Shown: positions 1-9,202, counted from the stretch's first letter. The stretch: 37,014 nucleotides of DNA from Brevibacillus panacihumi (GCF_003710985.1 NZ_RHHT01000057.1:1-37014), one strand, 5' to 3'. Notes: generated by a model from the sequence alone, not told the origin. Program-made: numbers and translations.

Positions 1-18
1 GGGTTTCTCATCAGTCTG

Positions 19-40
19 AGGCAGGATCGTCCTGCCTTTT
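19..40 (+). terminator. Hairpin terminator for a plus-strand gene left of the window
   Basis: An 8-bp perfect stem (AGGCAGGA / TCCTGCCT) closes a TCG loop and is followed by TTTT on the plus strand. It starts directly beyond the stop codon of the minus-strand SRPBCC gene. There is no T-run on the minus strand, so it best serves a gene entering from the left, although it could also stop minus-strand transcripts weakly. Confidence 0.6.
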
Positions 41-41
41 C

Positions 42-515
42 TCATTCCCCGCAGCCTCTCGCTTGACGTTCCGCTTTTTCCTTCAAATACAGATTACGCT
101 CCAGCAGGAATCTCCTCATATATCTCTCGAGTATGAGTACATCTGCCAATTTCCCCAACACTCCAAGGGGAGACGTATAATCGAACGTATCGATCATCCG
201 TGTTTTCTTTTCCCCCAACCGAATGAATTCATGCTTATGATAAAAGCGCTTGAACGCACCCTGCACCATTTCATCGACAAAAAACCACGGCTCCTCCATC
301 TCTGTAATCTTGGCAGTCAGCCGCTGTTTGACGCCAAAATGAACCGCCTCCCAGGTCACGCTCTCTCCCAGTCGGATCAGTCCGCTGGTCACCCCGCCGA
401 TCGCCCTCTCCTGCGTCCGAGCCGTAGATTCCATATGACTGTCAATGCTTCGCGCCAGGTCAAAACAGATCTGTTGCGGGGCATCGATCTCTACCTCCAT
501 GCGAATGACTGGCAT
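42..515 (-). CDS. SRPBCC-family (START-like fold) protein
   Basis: A 157-residue protein that begins with the typical SRPBCC opening: a beta strand of alternating charged residues, then DAPQQICFDLARSIDSH. It continues through GESVTWEA and a late DTFDYTSPLG segment before the long C-terminal helix (LERYMRRFLLERN). Families of this fold bind hydrophobic ligands or act as cyclase/aromatase-like proteins, and the ligand here cannot be told from sequence. No signal peptide or membrane segment is visible, so it is probably cytosolic. The start is well supported by AGGAGGGG five bases before ATG. The gene lies 11 bases after the histidine-kinase stop and probably forms the last gene of that two-component operon. 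A link to the kinase signal is inference only. Confidence 0.75.
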   Translation of the reverse strand: MPVIRMEVEIDAPQQICFDLARSIDSHMESTARTQERAIGGVTSGLIRLGESVTWEAVHFGVKQRLTAKITEMEEPWFFVDEMVQGAFKRFYHKHEFIRLGEKKTRMIDTFDYTSPLGVLGKLADVLILERYMRRFLLERNLYLKEKAERQARGCGE

Positions 516-526
516 TCACACCCCTC

Positions 527-2263
527 CTATTGCGTTCCATTGGCTGGAGTGCGGTTGTATCCGAATGTCAGGGTCACCGTCGTCCCGTATCCCAGCTCGC
601 TTTCGACCGCTATTTCCCCTTCATGCGCCAAAACCAATTGCTTGGCAATGGCCATTCCCAGTCCTGTCCCGCTCTCATTTTCCTCTGTATGGCCTCCCCG
701 GTAATAACGCTCAAACAGGTTGGCCAGCGTATCCTGATCCATCCCAGGCCCATTGTCCTTCACCTTGACCTGGAAGCCTCCATTCCCGTAGGAACTCACT
801 TCGACCAGCACCAGAGTCCCGGCAGGCGTATGCTTGATCGCATTCGCCAGGATGTTGATGATGATGCGCCTGAAATACGTCGGATCAACCTCGGCATTCA
901 AGGATGTGACACTCGTTCGAAACTCAATCTGATGCTCGGACGCGATCGGATCGTTCACCATCTCCACGGTAATTCTTCGGATCGTTTCGACTGCCGCTAT
1001 CTCTGTCTTCATCATAGGAAGCGCTTGATTTTTCAATCGATAGGTGAGCGTCAAGTCTTCGATCAGGCCGTTCATATAATCCGCCTTTTCCCGAATGGTT
1101 CGTCCAAATTGACTCACTTCCCCATGCTCCCACTTGTACTGCTCCGATTCCAGAATCGAGGCATAGCCAAAAATAGAGCTAAGCGGTGTCTTCAAATCGT
1201 GCGAGAGTCCGGTAATCCACTCTTCCCGCGTCCGCTCCACATCCTTTTGGCGCTGTTCATTCATTTGCAGTGTCTGGCTCAACCGGGAAAGGGCGTCGAA
1301 CATATCCTTGAATACGGCAAATGACCGCTTCCACTTCCCTTTGCGGGTCTTTCCAACCCTGCGGCCCTTTCTGCCGACGGGCTCGTCATAATTCCCCTTC
1401 GCCAAGTGCTCCAGCCAAGTAACCATGTGCAAAAGCGGTTTGCCGACACGCAGCGCGTACCAGCTTCCCGCGATGACGACGGACGCAATCATGATCAGTC
1501 CGAATTGGAGAAGCATCGTTTTCATCATATTGTCAAACGATTCATCCGCAGTTCCCGGCTGATCGACCGGGTGACGCGTACCGACCAGATACATCCGCTC
1601 GCTCTTTTCATCATAGCGGCTCATGATGTACGCAGGAGCTTCTTCCTTCTCCAGAACTTCTATCAGCTCAAGCTGGGGAGCAGCAGCCGGATCGTTCCAC
1701 TTCTGTAAAAGGCGCCCTTCGCGGTCGTAAATCGCATACCAGGCTTTTTTCTGCAAAAAGGTCTCCTGCAGTTCCTTCGTTGCTTCTGCACTGCCCGAAG
1801 ATTCAGCAGCTTGCAAAAGGCTCATCAGCTCTTCTTCCGGCGCTGGCGTCCCGTATAAGACGATCACCTTCCGATCAAGCTGATCAACAACCCAATGCTT
1901 TACGTGGTATTGCTTGGACTGCACCATGGCCATCCACTCACCCGGCGTATAGCGGCTGGGTATATCAGCCGGAGACCGATACGCGTAGATCACGTTTCCT
2001 TGCTCATCCAGGATTTGCAGCCATCCCCGATGATTCTCTACGCTTTTCTCCACCCGCTTCTCTACCCGGATGCTCTCACCATCGTAAATAAGCTGAAACG
2101 CGATATCGGATGCGGTTAGGCGGGAGAGATCAACCTCAATATCTTCATGCAGCAATTTCATTCCCAGAACCGCAAGAGTAACGAGAAAACAGATGAGCAG
2201 CACCATGACAAAGCCAGAAAATTGACGAACATACTGGATAATCAGCTTTCTGCGAAGGTTCAT
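527..2263 (-). CDS. Membrane sensor histidine kinase with HAMP domain
   Basis: A 578-residue sensor kinase. One membrane segment lies near residues 14-36 and a second near 251-274. They frame a sensor domain of about 215 residues outside the membrane, followed by HAMP-like linker sequence. The HisKA H-box reads LSHDLKTPLSS with phospho-accepting His355. The ATPase domain shows N-box residues NILANAIKHT, the G1 box DNGPGM, an F-box-like LFERYYRG, and G2 GTGLGMAIAK. All catalytic motifs are intact. Its ATG overlaps the stop of the upstream response-regulator gene by four bases, so the two are translationally coupled and are cognate partners. The divergent ABC exporter operon is a natural candidate target, but the signal is unknown. 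Confidence 0.93.
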   Translation of the reverse strand: MNLRRKLIIQYVRQFSGFVMVLLICFLVTLAVLGMKLLHEDIEVDLSRLTASDIAFQLIYDGESIRVEKRVEKSVENHRGWLQILDEQGNVIYAYRSPADIPSRYTPGEWMAMVQSKQYHVKHWVVDQLDRKVIVLYGTPAPEEELMSLLQAAESSGSAEATKELQETFLQKKAWYAIYDREGRLLQKWNDPAAAPQLELIEVLEKEEAPAYIMSRYDEKSERMYLVGTRHPVDQPGTADESFDNMMKTMLLQFGLIMIASVVIAGSWYALRVGKPLLHMVTWLEHLAKGNYDEPVGRKGRRVGKTRKGKWKRSFAVFKDMFDALSRLSQTLQMNEQRQKDVERTREEWITGLSHDLKTPLSSIFGYASILESEQYKWEHGEVSQFGRTIREKADYMNGLIEDLTLTYRLKNQALPMMKTEIAAVETIRRITVEMVNDPIASEHQIEFRTSVTSLNAEVDPTYFRRIIINILANAIKHTPAGTLVLVEVSSYGNGGFQVKVKDNGPGMDQDTLANLFERYYRGGHTEENESGTGLGMAIAKQLVLAHEGEIAVESELGYGTTVTLTFGYNRTPANGTQ

Positions 2264-2973
2264 AATGGTCTTCCGCCAGTCACCAGCTTGTAGCCCAACC
2301 CTCGAATGGTGACCAGATGCTTCGGCTGTGCCGGATTTTCCTCAATCCTTTGCCGCAGCTTGTAGATGTGCACCATGACTGTATTTTCATCAAATACGCC
2401 GTACTCGTCCTTCCATACATGATCGTAAATCTGCTCTTTGGTAAAGACGCGGTTGGGATGCTGGCAGAAAAACACGAGCAGCTGAAACACCTGTGCCGGG
2501 CAATCTACCTGTTTTCCATCTACGATCAGCTCTGCCGCATCCACGTTTACTTGAAAACGTCCAAAATCGTATACCTTATCCTCTGCTTTCCCGGGAATCC
2601 GGAAGGTGCGGCGCAGGTGAGCCTTCATGCGTGCCACGACCTCCAGGGGATGAAAAGGCTTCGTAATATAATCATCGGCTCCAAAAGCAAAGCCGCTCAA
2701 TTTGTCAAAATCAGTCCCTTTGGCGGTCAGAAAAAATATCGGCGCCTTCGTCCGCTGCCGGATTGCTGCACACAGATCGAATCCATTTTGATCAGGCAGC
2801 ATGACATCGAGGATCAACAAATCGTAAGACCGCTCCTCTACAAGGCGCAGCGCCTGTTCTGCCCTCGTGCAGGTATCGACATGCCGAAAGCCTTCTTTAT
2901 TCATGACCGTCTCCAGCATTCTCAAAATCGCTTCTTCGTCATCTACGAGAAGTATTCTTGCCTCTGTTTCCAC
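2260..2973 (-). CDS. OmpR/PhoB-family response regulator
   Basis: A 237-residue regulator with an N-terminal receiver domain: acidic pair DD at 11-12, phospho-acceptor Asp56 in LLILDVMLPD, and the switch Lys in ITKPFHP. A C-terminal winged-helix DNA-binding domain ends in the characteristic TIRGLGYKL. The start is GTG, supported by GGAGGG nine bases upstream, and it gives METEARILLVDD. The gene is first in the minus-strand operon, overlaps the kinase gene by four bases, and faces the ABC exporter genes across about 140 bases. A pair of direct repeats in that gap could be its own binding site. Members of this family bind tandem repeats as head-to-tail dimers. Confidence 0.94.
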   Translation of the reverse strand: METEARILLVDDEEAILRMLETVMNKEGFRHVDTCTRAEQALRLVEERSYDLLILDVMLPDQNGFDLCAAIRQRTKAPIFFLTAKGTDFDKLSGFAFGADDYITKPFHPLEVVARMKAHLRRTFRIPGKAEDKVYDFGRFQVNVDAAELIVDGKQVDCPAQVFQLLVFFCQHPNRVFTKEQIYDHVWKDEYGVFDENTVMVHIYKLRQRIEENPAQPKHLVTIRGLGYKLVTGGRPL

Positions 2974-3032
2974 AGCGGTTCCCTCCCTCTACCCCATCCA
3001 TCATATCATGGCTGGCCTTCACCCCGGCAAAA

Positions 3033-3052
3033 GTTAAGGTAATGGTAAGGTT
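3033..3052. promoter_or_regulatory. Candidate response-regulator direct repeat between divergent operons
   Basis: TTAAGGT (3034-3040) and GTAAGGT (3045-3051) are near-identical heptamers whose starts are 11 bases apart, one helical turn. That is the spacing OmpR-family dimers bind. They sit in the gap between the two-component operon and the ABC exporter. The assignment is by position and shape only. Confidence 0.4.
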
Positions 3053-3112
3053 GCGTTTCAGTGGAAGAAAGAGAAGCCATTTACAATAAAGGAGAAAGGA
3101 GCGAGGAAACCT

Positions 3113-3796
3113 ATGTGGGCCATTTGCCAGCACGAATTTTTCCGATTGTTCAAGAGTGTGAAATCTTTGATTACCGTCGCCTTTATTGTAGGCGTCTCTT
3201 ACTGGGTCTCCGATCTGGTCAATCAAGCGGCGAGCTTTTTCCCCGATCAGGAGCTTGCGCAAGGTCATGCGTTGGGCATCCTGTCGCTGGTGATGCTGCT
3301 CGGGCCGCTTTTTGTATTCAGCCTCTCCCATGACATCATAAATCGAGAGTTAGCCGGAAGAACAATGCGTTTTCTCGTCACGCGAACTTCACGTAAGCAG
3401 ATCGTTTTGGGAAAGTTCTTGGGCGTTTGCAGTTTTTGGCTTGCCTGCATGCTGATTGCCTTCGGGGTAGTGTTGGCTACTGTCCACACCTTTGATGCCC
3501 CTACCTTTTGGAAATGTCTCTCTCTCCTGGTATACTGCATTGCCTTGGCCTTGCTGCTCTCTTTGGCAGTACCACGGCCCAGCTATACCATGTTCCTCGG
3601 GATCGTCATTGCACTCGTCTTGCCGGGTCTGGGCATCTGGAGCTTTGCTTCCAGCCATCCGGCCGCGCAATGGATCGCGTATCTGACACCGTACACATTC
3701 ATGGAAAAAGGGGGAGCATGGATCAGCTTGGTCTGGCTGTATGCAGCTGTTTTCGTGACGGCTTCCGTTTTCTTGTTTCAAAGGAGAGATTGCTGA
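3113..3796 (+). CDS. ABC-2 type exporter permease
   Basis: A 227-residue integral membrane protein with about six hydrophobic segments, including SVKSLITVAFIVGVSYWV, LSLVMLLGPLFVFSL, LGVCSFWLACMLIAFGVV and a final WLYAAVFVTASVFLF. The loop between the second and third segments carries RELAGRTMRFLVTRTSR, the cytosolic coupling-helix region typical of ABC-2 permeases (IIxRE, then RTSRxxxxxGK). The substrate is not predictable. The start is preceded by GCGAGGAAACCT. Its TGA overlaps the ATG of the ATPase gene by one base, so the two are made together. It is divergent from the two-component genes, the classic layout of a regulated export or resistance module. Confidence 0.85.
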   Translation: MWAICQHEFFRLFKSVKSLITVAFIVGVSYWVSDLVNQAASFFPDQELAQGHALGILSLVMLLGPLFVFSLSHDIINRELAGRTMRFLVTRTSRKQIVLGKFLGVCSFWLACMLIAFGVVLATVHTFDAPTFWKCLSLLVYCIALALLLSLAVPRPSYTMFLGIVIALVLPGLGIWSFASSHPAAQWIAYLTPYTFMEKGGAWISLVWLYAAVFVTASVFLFQRRDC

Positions 3797-4710
3797 TGAA
3801 AATTTTGGAGACTATTCAGTTGAGCAAACGTTTTGGAAATCGAACCGTGGTGTCTGACGTCAGTCTGGACGTGCAGAGCGGGGAAATCTTTGGCTTCCTG
3901 GGACGCAACGGAGCGGGAAAGTCTACGTTCATCAACATGCTGACAGGCATTATTCGTCCTACCTCAGGAGCGATCCGGATGTTTGGAAGCGATTCTCCTG
4001 CAGAACAATGGAAACGACGCATCGGTGTTCTGCCTGACTACTCGACATTTTACGACTCGCTCAGCCCTGCGGATCATCTCCATTATTTCGCCCGCGTGAA
4101 AGGTGTCCGCCTGACGAAGCCGGAATGCGCCCAAATCCTGAATTCTGTAGGACTGGAGGAGCATGCTTCGCGCAAGGCCAAGACCTTTTCCTTCGGGATG
4201 AAAAAGAAGCTGGGAATTGCCCAGGCACTGGTAGGCGACCCTGAGCTGTTGTTTCTGGATGAACCTACCTCTGGAGTGGATGTGGAATCAGCCCTGCACA
4301 TCCAGGATCTGCTCCGGCACTTGCATCGGCAAGGCAAAACGATCTTCATGACCTCGCATAATCTGGACGAAGTAGAAAAGATCTGTACGCGTATCGCGAT
4401 CATGAAAAACGGAAAAATCGGGTCGTTGGGCAGTCTGGACGAGCTGAGAGCCGCGCATCAGACATGGCGCCATGTACGCGTGCGCCACTCATCGCTTATC
4501 GAAGAGGAGTCGACCTTGCGCACCTTCGTAGAATCACTGGGTCGCAACGTCACGTGGGAGTCTGGGCGTCTTTCGCTGCAGATCGATGAGGAACAAAAAA
4601 TAGCTGCGCTGGTTCGCGCCTTGGTACAGGCTCGTGTGGACATTTACGGCGTACACGTCGAGGAGCCTTCGCTGGAACGGATTTTTTTGGAGGAGGAAAA
4701 CCATGTCTAA
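3796..4710 (+). CDS. ABC transporter ATP-binding subunit
   Basis: A 304-residue ATPase. Walker A is GRNGAGKST (about 36-44), the signature motif is the ABC-2-style FSFGMKKKLGIAQAL, and Walker B is LLFLDEPTSGVD. The switch His lies in MTSHNLDEVEKI. A C-terminal extension of about 90 residues follows the core, as in drug or lantibiotic-type ABC-2 ATPases. An open frame extends upstream to 3508, but that lies inside the permease gene. The real start is the ATG at 3796, which overlaps the permease stop (TGATG) and is preceded by AAGGAGAGA. It powers the permease encoded just upstream. Confidence 0.93.
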   Translation: MKILETIQLSKRFGNRTVVSDVSLDVQSGEIFGFLGRNGAGKSTFINMLTGIIRPTSGAIRMFGSDSPAEQWKRRIGVLPDYSTFYDSLSPADHLHYFARVKGVRLTKPECAQILNSVGLEEHASRKAKTFSFGMKKKLGIAQALVGDPELLFLDEPTSGVDVESALHIQDLLRHLHRQGKTIFMTSHNLDEVEKICTRIAIMKNGKIGSLGSLDELRAAHQTWRHVRVRHSSLIEEESTLRTFVESLGRNVTWESGRLSLQIDEEQKIAALVRALVQARVDIYGVHVEEPSLERIFLEEENHV

Positions 4711-4879
4711 TTTATTTCTTGCCTTGATTCTTGCCGCTCTATTGCTGTATCGCATCTATTGGGGAGGCGGCGTGTCGGGGAATCAAACCTACATTTCTAT
4801 CAGCAGTGGTCTGATCGTGCTGAACCTGGTCATCTTCGTGGAAAAGTGGGTAAAGAGGCAGAGACGTATCAATCATTAA
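4703..4879 (+). CDS. Small membrane protein at the end of the ABC operon
   Basis: A 58-residue protein with two hydrophobic stretches, FLALILAALLLYRIYW and SSGLIVLNLVIFVEKW, and a basic tail (KRQRRINH). The ATG at 4703 lies inside the last codons of the ATPase gene, an eight-base overlap, and is preceded by GGAGGAGGAAAACC, a strong ribosome site. A longer in-frame extension to 4634 would lie wholly inside the ATPase gene and is not preferred. I do not recognise a family. Its fusion to the operon by overlap suggests an accessory or stabilising role for the exporter, which is inference. A terminator follows 11 bases after the stop. Confidence 0.75.
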   Translation: MSNLFLALILAALLLYRIYWGGGVSGNQTYISISSGLIVLNLVIFVEKWVKRQRRINH

Positions 4880-4890
4880 GATTTCATAAG

Positions 4891-4918
4891 AAAAAAGACA
4901 GGATACCCTGTCTTTTTT
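4891..4918. terminator. Bidirectional terminator between the ABC operon and recR
   Basis: Stem GACAGG / CCTGTC with an ATAC loop is flanked by six A on the left and six T on the right, so it works on both strands. It ends the plus-strand exporter operon and the minus-strand dnaX-ybaB-recR unit, whose stop is eight bases away. Confidence 0.92.
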
Positions 4919-4925
4919 CGCATGG

Positions 4926-5522
4926 CTATAATTCACGACGACCTTCCAGCGCTTTGGTCAAAGTCACCTCATCCGCATACTCCAGGTCTCCACCCACCGG
5001 CAGTCCGTGCGCAATCCGCGTCACGCGAATTCCAAAGGGCTTGATCAGGCGCGAGATGTACATCGCCGTCGCTTCTCCCTCGATGTTGGGATTGGTCGCG
5101 AGGATCACTTCCTTGACCTGTTCATCGCTCAGCCGCTTCAACAGGTCCGGGATTTTAATATCCTCGGGCCCGATGCCGTCCATCGGAGAAATGGCCCCGT
5201 GCAGGACGTGATAATAACCCTCGAACTCCCGCGTCCGTTCCATCGCCACGACATCTTTGGGCTCCTGCACCACACAGATGATGGAGCCGTCCCGTCTTTT
5301 GTCCCGACACAAATGGCACGGGTCCAGGTCGGTAATGTTGTTGCAGACGGAACAGTAGTGAAGCTGACGCTTGGCGTTGACCAGTGCCTTGGCCAGGTCG
5401 AGCACATCGTCTTCTTTCATGTTGAGGACGAAAAAGGCTAGCCGTCCTGCGGTTTTTTGCCCAATGCCGGGCAGCTTCATAAAGCCTTCGATCAACTTGG
5501 ACACCGGTTCCGGATAGAACAT
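4926..5522 (-). CDS. recR: Recombination mediator protein RecR
   Basis: A 198-residue protein of normal RecR length. The N-terminal helix-hairpin-helix lies in [16 protein letters not shown]. The zinc site uses two CxxC pairs (CSVC and CHLC, about residues 57-72). The Toprim domain begins near [17 protein letters not shown], and a Walker-B-like [13 protein letters not shown] segment appears as [18 protein letters not shown]. RecR works with RecF and RecO to load RecA on SSB-coated single-stranded gaps. AAGGAG precedes the ATG. It is last in the conserved dnaX-ybaB-recR order, 30 bases after ybaB, and ends at the shared terminator. Confidence 0.97.
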   Translation of the reverse strand: MFYPEPVSKLIEGFMKLPGIGQKTAGRLAFFVLNMKEDDVLDLAKALVNAKRQLHYCSVCNNITDLDPCHLCRDKRRDGSIICVVQEPKDVVAMERTREFEGYYHVLHGAISPMDGIGPEDIKIPDLLKRLSDEQVKEVILATNPNIEGEATAMYISRLIKPFGIRVTRIAHGLPVGGDLEYADEVTLTKALEGRREL

Positions 5523-5552
5523 ACGTGTATTTACTCCTTCAAATGCTTGGCA

Positions 5553-5873
5553 TTAGAACAATCCCGGGATGTTCATTCCTCCGGTAAAGCGTCCCATTTC
5601 CTTGCCTACCATCTCATCCGCTTTGCGCATCGCATCGTTAACTGCGGCCAGAACCAAATCTTGCAGCATTTCGACATCTTCTGGATCGACGACTTCAGGC
5701 TTGATCACGATATCCTTCACTTGCTTGTGCCCGTCAACTGTCACAGTGACAGCACCGCCGCCTGCAGAGCCTTCCACTGTTTTATCTTTCAGACCTTCTT
5801 GCGCTTTCTGCATTTCTTCCTGCATCTTTTTCACTTGCTTCATCATTTGTTGCATCTGTTGCATGTTTTTCAT
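5553..5873 (-). CDS. ybaB: YbaB/EbfC-family nucleoid-associated protein
   Basis: A 106-residue protein. A Met- and Gln-rich N-terminal helix ([20 protein letters not shown]) precedes the conserved core [20 protein letters not shown] and the C-terminal helix [15 protein letters not shown]. Members form small DNA-binding dimers that coat the nucleoid. AGGAGG is placed eight bases before the ATG. It lies between dnaX and recR, the position of yaaK in Bacillus subtilis, so the neighbourhood alone supports the call. Confidence 0.96.
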   Translation of the reverse strand: MKNMQQMQQMMKQVKKMQEEMQKAQEGLKDKTVEGSAGGGAVTVTVDGHKQVKDIVIKPEVVDPEDVEMLQDLVLAAVNDAMRKADEMVGKEMGRFTGGMNIPGLF

Positions 5874-5898
5874 TGAGGGGTCCTCCTTTGATTTCTTC

Positions 5899-7611
5899 CT
5901 ACTCTTTTACTTCAATGAGCCCTTCACCTACGAGCTTGATCGCCTCTGCCAGAAAGGGATCTTGCTCTTCTTCGGCTGGAGCATCCGATTGGGCGGATGA
6001 CTGCTCGACAGACTGCCACTCCTCCTCCATTACAGACAACAGCTGCAACGGCCTTCCGAGCACTGTCTGCATGACGTGTTCCACCACGCCTTTCAGCTCT
6101 GGCTCCATCGTCTTATCACAATGTATGGGGCTCTTGAAAACAACGACCACTGCATCTGCTCCAGCGGCTACTGGCTGCCCATTGACCAGCCACGCCTGAT
6201 GCTGGATCTTGATCTTCTTCAGGTCGGACAATATTTGGCTCCATTGTCCCTGCACCTGTCTGGTCAAGTTGTGGTCCAGTGACTTGGCTACTTCCCGCAC
6301 CTTGTTGAGCGGAGTCCGCGAGCCGCTCGCACTTGCAGCAGTACGTCTTGGCTCCGCCTTGCGAGGTTCCTCTGCTTTTGCCGGGCTTTGGATGCCAACC
6401 TGGCCAGAGAGGATTTGCGCCAGCCGTTCTTCCAGCACGCGAATGCGGTTTGACAAGCTGGATACTTCCGCGCTTCCGGGAGCTTCGCCCGGGCTTGCTC
6501 CAACTGCTGCTTCTGCCGTCGTCGAAGCAACAGGCTGACACAGCTTGACCAGCGTCAGCTCCACCAATACTCTTGCATAGGTAGACCATTTCAACTGGGT
6601 CAGCGCCTGATTGCACACCTCGATCTTGGCATACAGCTCGGGCAACGTGTGTTTTTGCGCCACCTCTACGAACTGGTCGTCGATCATGGTTCGTTCGATG
6701 ATCTCTTCCAGCTGCGGGGCAGTCTTGAGCAGCAGCATGTCGCGATAGTAATACAGAAAATCCTGCAGGAACTGTTCGGGATCCTTTCCCTGTACCATCA
6801 CCCGGTCGAACTGCTCCATCACCTTTGCCACATCTCGTTCCACGATATGCAGCGCCAGGGTGGAGAAGTACGATTGAGCCACTGTCCCTGTGATCTGCAT
6901 GATGTCGCTTGCCCGAACCTCATCCTTGCTGTAGCTGATCGCCTGATCCAACAGACTCAAGGCGTCGCGGGCTCCGCCTTCCGCCAGCTTCGCCACCAGC
7001 TGCAAAGCTTGTTCTTCTACGCGCACCCCTTGCGACAGGCAAATTTTTTGCAAGAGATTGACCATGACCTGCAAGGGAATGCGGTGAAAATCAAAACGCT
7101 GACAGCGGGAAATGATCGTCGCCGGCAGCTTGTGCGGCTCGGTCGTCGCAAGGATAAACAGCACGTGGGACGGCGGTTCCTCCAATGTCTTCAATAATGC
7201 ATTGAACGCTTCCGTCGTCAGCATATGCACTTCATCGATAATGTACACTTTATATCGGACGTCGCTTGGAGCAAATCTCACCTTATCGCGGATGTCCCGA
7301 ATCTCCTCGACGCCGCGGTTGGAGGCGGCGTCAATTTCCAGCACGTCCGTGACGGAACCCTCCGTAATGGCTCGGCACGTCGCACACTCATTGCACGGCT
7401 CTCCATCCTGCGGCTGTTCACAGTTGACTGCTTTGGACATGATTTTCGCTGCACTTGTCTTACCCGTACCACGGGGACCGTTGAACAAATAGGCGTGGGA
7501 AAGCCGACCTTCGCGCAATGCGTTGCGCAAGGTGATCGTCACATGTTCTTGTCCGACTACATCTTCGAATGTCTGCGGTCGGTATACGCGATACAGCGCG
7601 GTATAAGCCAT
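5899..7611 (-). CDS. dnaX: DNA polymerase III subunit gamma/tau
   Basis: The clamp-loader ATPase, 570 residues. It opens [21 protein letters not shown]. Walker A is GPRGTGKT (45-52), the zinc site has Cys64, Cys73, Cys76 and Cys79, the DExH-type box is in YIIDEVHML, and the sensor region reads [24 protein letters not shown] low-complexity Ala/Pro/Glu linker at about 385-440 leads to a tau-type C-terminal domain. I found no A-rich slippery run like the one that makes the short gamma form in Escherichia coli, so one full-length product is likely, as in Bacillus. It begins about 40 bases below a good sigma-A promoter (7660-7688) and is followed by ybaB and recR. Confidence 0.97.
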   Translation of the reverse strand: MAYTALYRVYRPQTFEDVVGQEHVTITLRNALREGRLSHAYLFNGPRGTGKTSAAKIMSKAVNCEQPQDGEPCNECATCRAITEGSVTDVLEIDAASNRGVEEIRDIRDKVRFAPSDVRYKVYIIDEVHMLTTEAFNALLKTLEEPPSHVLFILATTEPHKLPATIISRCQRFDFHRIPLQVMVNLLQKICLSQGVRVEEQALQLVAKLAEGGARDALSLLDQAISYSKDEVRASDIMQITGTVAQSYFSTLALHIVERDVAKVMEQFDRVMVQGKDPEQFLQDFLYYYRDMLLLKTAPQLEEIIERTMIDDQFVEVAQKHTLPELYAKIEVCNQALTQLKWSTYARVLVELTLVKLCQPVASTTAEAAVGASPGEAPGSAEVSSLSNRIRVLEERLAQILSGQVGIQSPAKAEEPRKAEPRRTAASASGSRTPLNKVREVAKSLDHNLTRQVQGQWSQILSDLKKIKIQHQAWLVNGQPVAAGADAVVVVFKSPIHCDKTMEPELKGVVEHVMQTVLGRPLQLLSVMEEEWQSVEQSSAQSDAPAEEEQDPFLAEAIKLVGEGLIEVKE

Positions 7612-7659
7612 GTTCGTGTGACACTCCCCATCTGCACAGTCCTCTTCTATATCCTATAT

Positions 7660-7688
7660 AGTATACACCATTGGCATAGTTCGTACAA
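7660..7688 (-). promoter_or_regulatory. Sigma-A promoter of the dnaX operon
   Basis: On the minus strand TTGTAC (7688-7683) is followed after exactly 17 bases by TATACT (7665-7660). Transcription would start near 7653, about 40 bases upstream of the dnaX ATG. The kinase terminator lies just upstream, so dnaX has its own promoter rather than depending on the kinase or SRP RNA promoters. Confidence 0.75.
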
Positions 7689-7720
7689 AACGCTCATGTG
7701 TACGGGATACTCTTTTCCCG

Positions 7721-7748
7721 AAAAAAATCCCGGCACAGATGTCCGGGA
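7721..7748 (-). terminator. Terminator after the orphan histidine kinase
   Basis: Minus strand: TCCCGG stem with CCGGGA, extended by ACA/TGT around a small loop, then seven T. It starts 24 bases after the kinase stop and separates that gene from the dnaX promoter. Confidence 0.88.
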
Positions 7749-7771
7749 AGATTTCGCTCTTTTTCACGTAA

Positions 7772-9202
7772 CTATAAATACGGCAGCAGGATATGGAAGG
7801 TGGTGCCGTAGCCTTTGGAGGAAACGCGGATCTGTCCTCCAAGGTCGTGTATGATTTTTTGGCAAACCGAAAGTCCAAGCCCCGTACCTTCTTCCTTGGT
7901 CGTAAAAAACGGATCAAAGATTTTGTCGATGATGTAGACGGGAATGCCTGGGCCGGTATCGTGAATGTCGATGCTCATCTTGTCCCCGTCGTGATCGATA
8001 TGATGAGAGATGCGCAGCGTCCCTTGTTCTCCCATCGCTTCTATACCGTTTTTGCAAATGTTGATAAATACCTGCTTGAGCAGCTCCGTATCCCCCACCG
8101 CCATCGGCAGCTTGCCGCGGGAAGCAAACTTCACCTCCACTCCGAACAAATGCGCCTGTGACTCCACAATAGGCAGGATTTCTTCAAAGATAATATTCAG
8201 ATCGACGATGGAATACTGTACGTCTCGTGGCTTGCTTAACAACAAAAACTCGCTGACGAGGGAATTGATCCGGTTGATCTCTGTCAACATGATCTCGGTG
8301 TAAGCTTTCTCCCGGTCCATCCCGCTCTCGGTGAACGATTGCAGGAACATCTGGAGAAACCCTTTGATGGAGGTAAGCGGATTGCGGATCTCGTGGGCGG
8401 TACCAGCGGCGATTTGTCCAATCATGGCTAGGCGTTCATTCCGTTCAATTTTTTGTTCAAAGGAGCGCAGGTTGGTGATGTCCTTGAACAAAACAAAAGC
8501 GCCAACCGTCTTGCCTGATTCATCCTGAATCGTGTTCGCATCGACGATTAATTCGTAGCGCTGGGTATCATTGGTCCATGAAGTGGCGATATTATGCAGC
8601 TTGACGCCATCCAGCCATTCTTTTTTGATCAGGCGATGCTGCTCGGGAATCCCGGCAAACAACTGATCGACGTGTTTGTTCAAAATCTGCATCCGTTCCA
8701 TCCCCAGCAATTTGCAGGCAGTCAGACTGGCTTCAACAATATGCGCCTCACGATCCAGCACGAACAGCCCCAGGCTGGTATCGTGCGTCAGCTTGTTGAC
8801 GATCCTCTGTGCCAAATCTTGATCGGTCTCTCTCCCCAATTGAAAAAAATGCAGGAGATATAATGGTTTCTCGGCTTCCTGCAACAAGATCATAACTGGG
8901 GTTTTGCTCGACTTTCCCCATTTGTCCAGCCATTCCACCTCGACAAACCCTGCCGACTCGCTTTCCCGACTTATGAGTTCCTCATAGAACTCTCCGATGG
9001 ATCCATTGGAAGGAAGAATGGTTTGCACAGCATGAGAGACCAATTGCTCCCGCGAATAACCGGTCACACGAAGCAGTTGTTCGTTTACTTCTACGATCCT
9101 ACCCTCGTGATCGACCAATAAAACGGCAGTAGGCAGTTGATGCATGAACCGCTGCAATCGATCGGACGAGCCAACCTGGTGTAACGAAAAAGATGCACTC
9201 AC
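7772..9202 (-). CDS. Orphan PAS-domain histidine kinase, sporulation-kinase-like
   Basis: A soluble-looking kinase of 476 residues. Two PAS-like regions occur (about 18-125, with TAVLLVDHEGRIVEVN; and about 135-250, with GLFVLDREAHIVEAS). The H-box IGQIAAGTAHEIRNPLTSIK carries His270 and is the form seen in Bacillus KinA-KinE kinases. The ATPase domain has NGIEAMGEQG, DTGPGIP, FFTTKEEGTGLGLSVCQ and a final GYGTTFHILLPYL. The frame stays open to 9526, but that part runs over the SRP RNA and its terminator. The GTG at 9202 has AGGAGG placed eight bases upstream and is the convincing start. No response regulator is adjacent, so it probably feeds a phosphorelay. A candidate sigma-H promoter lies about 60 bases upstream. 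Feeding Spo0F is inference. Confidence 0.9.
   Translation of the reverse strand: MSASFSLHQVGSSDRLQRFMHQLPTAVLLVDHEGRIVEVNEQLLRVTGYSREQLVSHAVQTILPSNGSIGEFYEELISRESESAGFVEVEWLDKWGKSSKTPVMILLQEAEKPLYLLHFFQLGRETDQDLAQRIVNKLTHDTSLGLFVLDREAHIVEASLTACKLLGMERMQILNKHVDQLFAGIPEQHRLIKKEWLDGVKLHNIATSWTNDTQRYELIVDANTIQDESGKTVGAFVLFKDITNLRSFEQKIERNERLAMIGQIAAGTAHEIRNPLTSIKGFLQMFLQSFTESGMDREKAYTEIMLTEINRINSLVSEFLLLSKPRDVQYSIVDLNIIFEEILPIVESQAHLFGVEVKFASRGKLPMAVGDTELLKQVFINICKNGIEAMGEQGTLRISHHIDHDGDKMSIDIHDTGPGIPVYIIDKIFDPFFTTKEEGTGLGLSVCQKIIHDLGGQIRVSSKGYGTTFHILLPYL

Noticed and set aside
3508..3795. Upstream extension of the ABC ATPase frame.
   Set aside because: It lies inside the permease gene; the ATPase start at 3796 overlaps the permease stop and has its own ribosome site.
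5899..6600. Possible programmed frameshift in dnaX, as in Escherichia coli.
   Set aside because: I saw no A-run slippery heptamer with a following hairpin in the C-terminal linker region; the full-length reading frame is intact.
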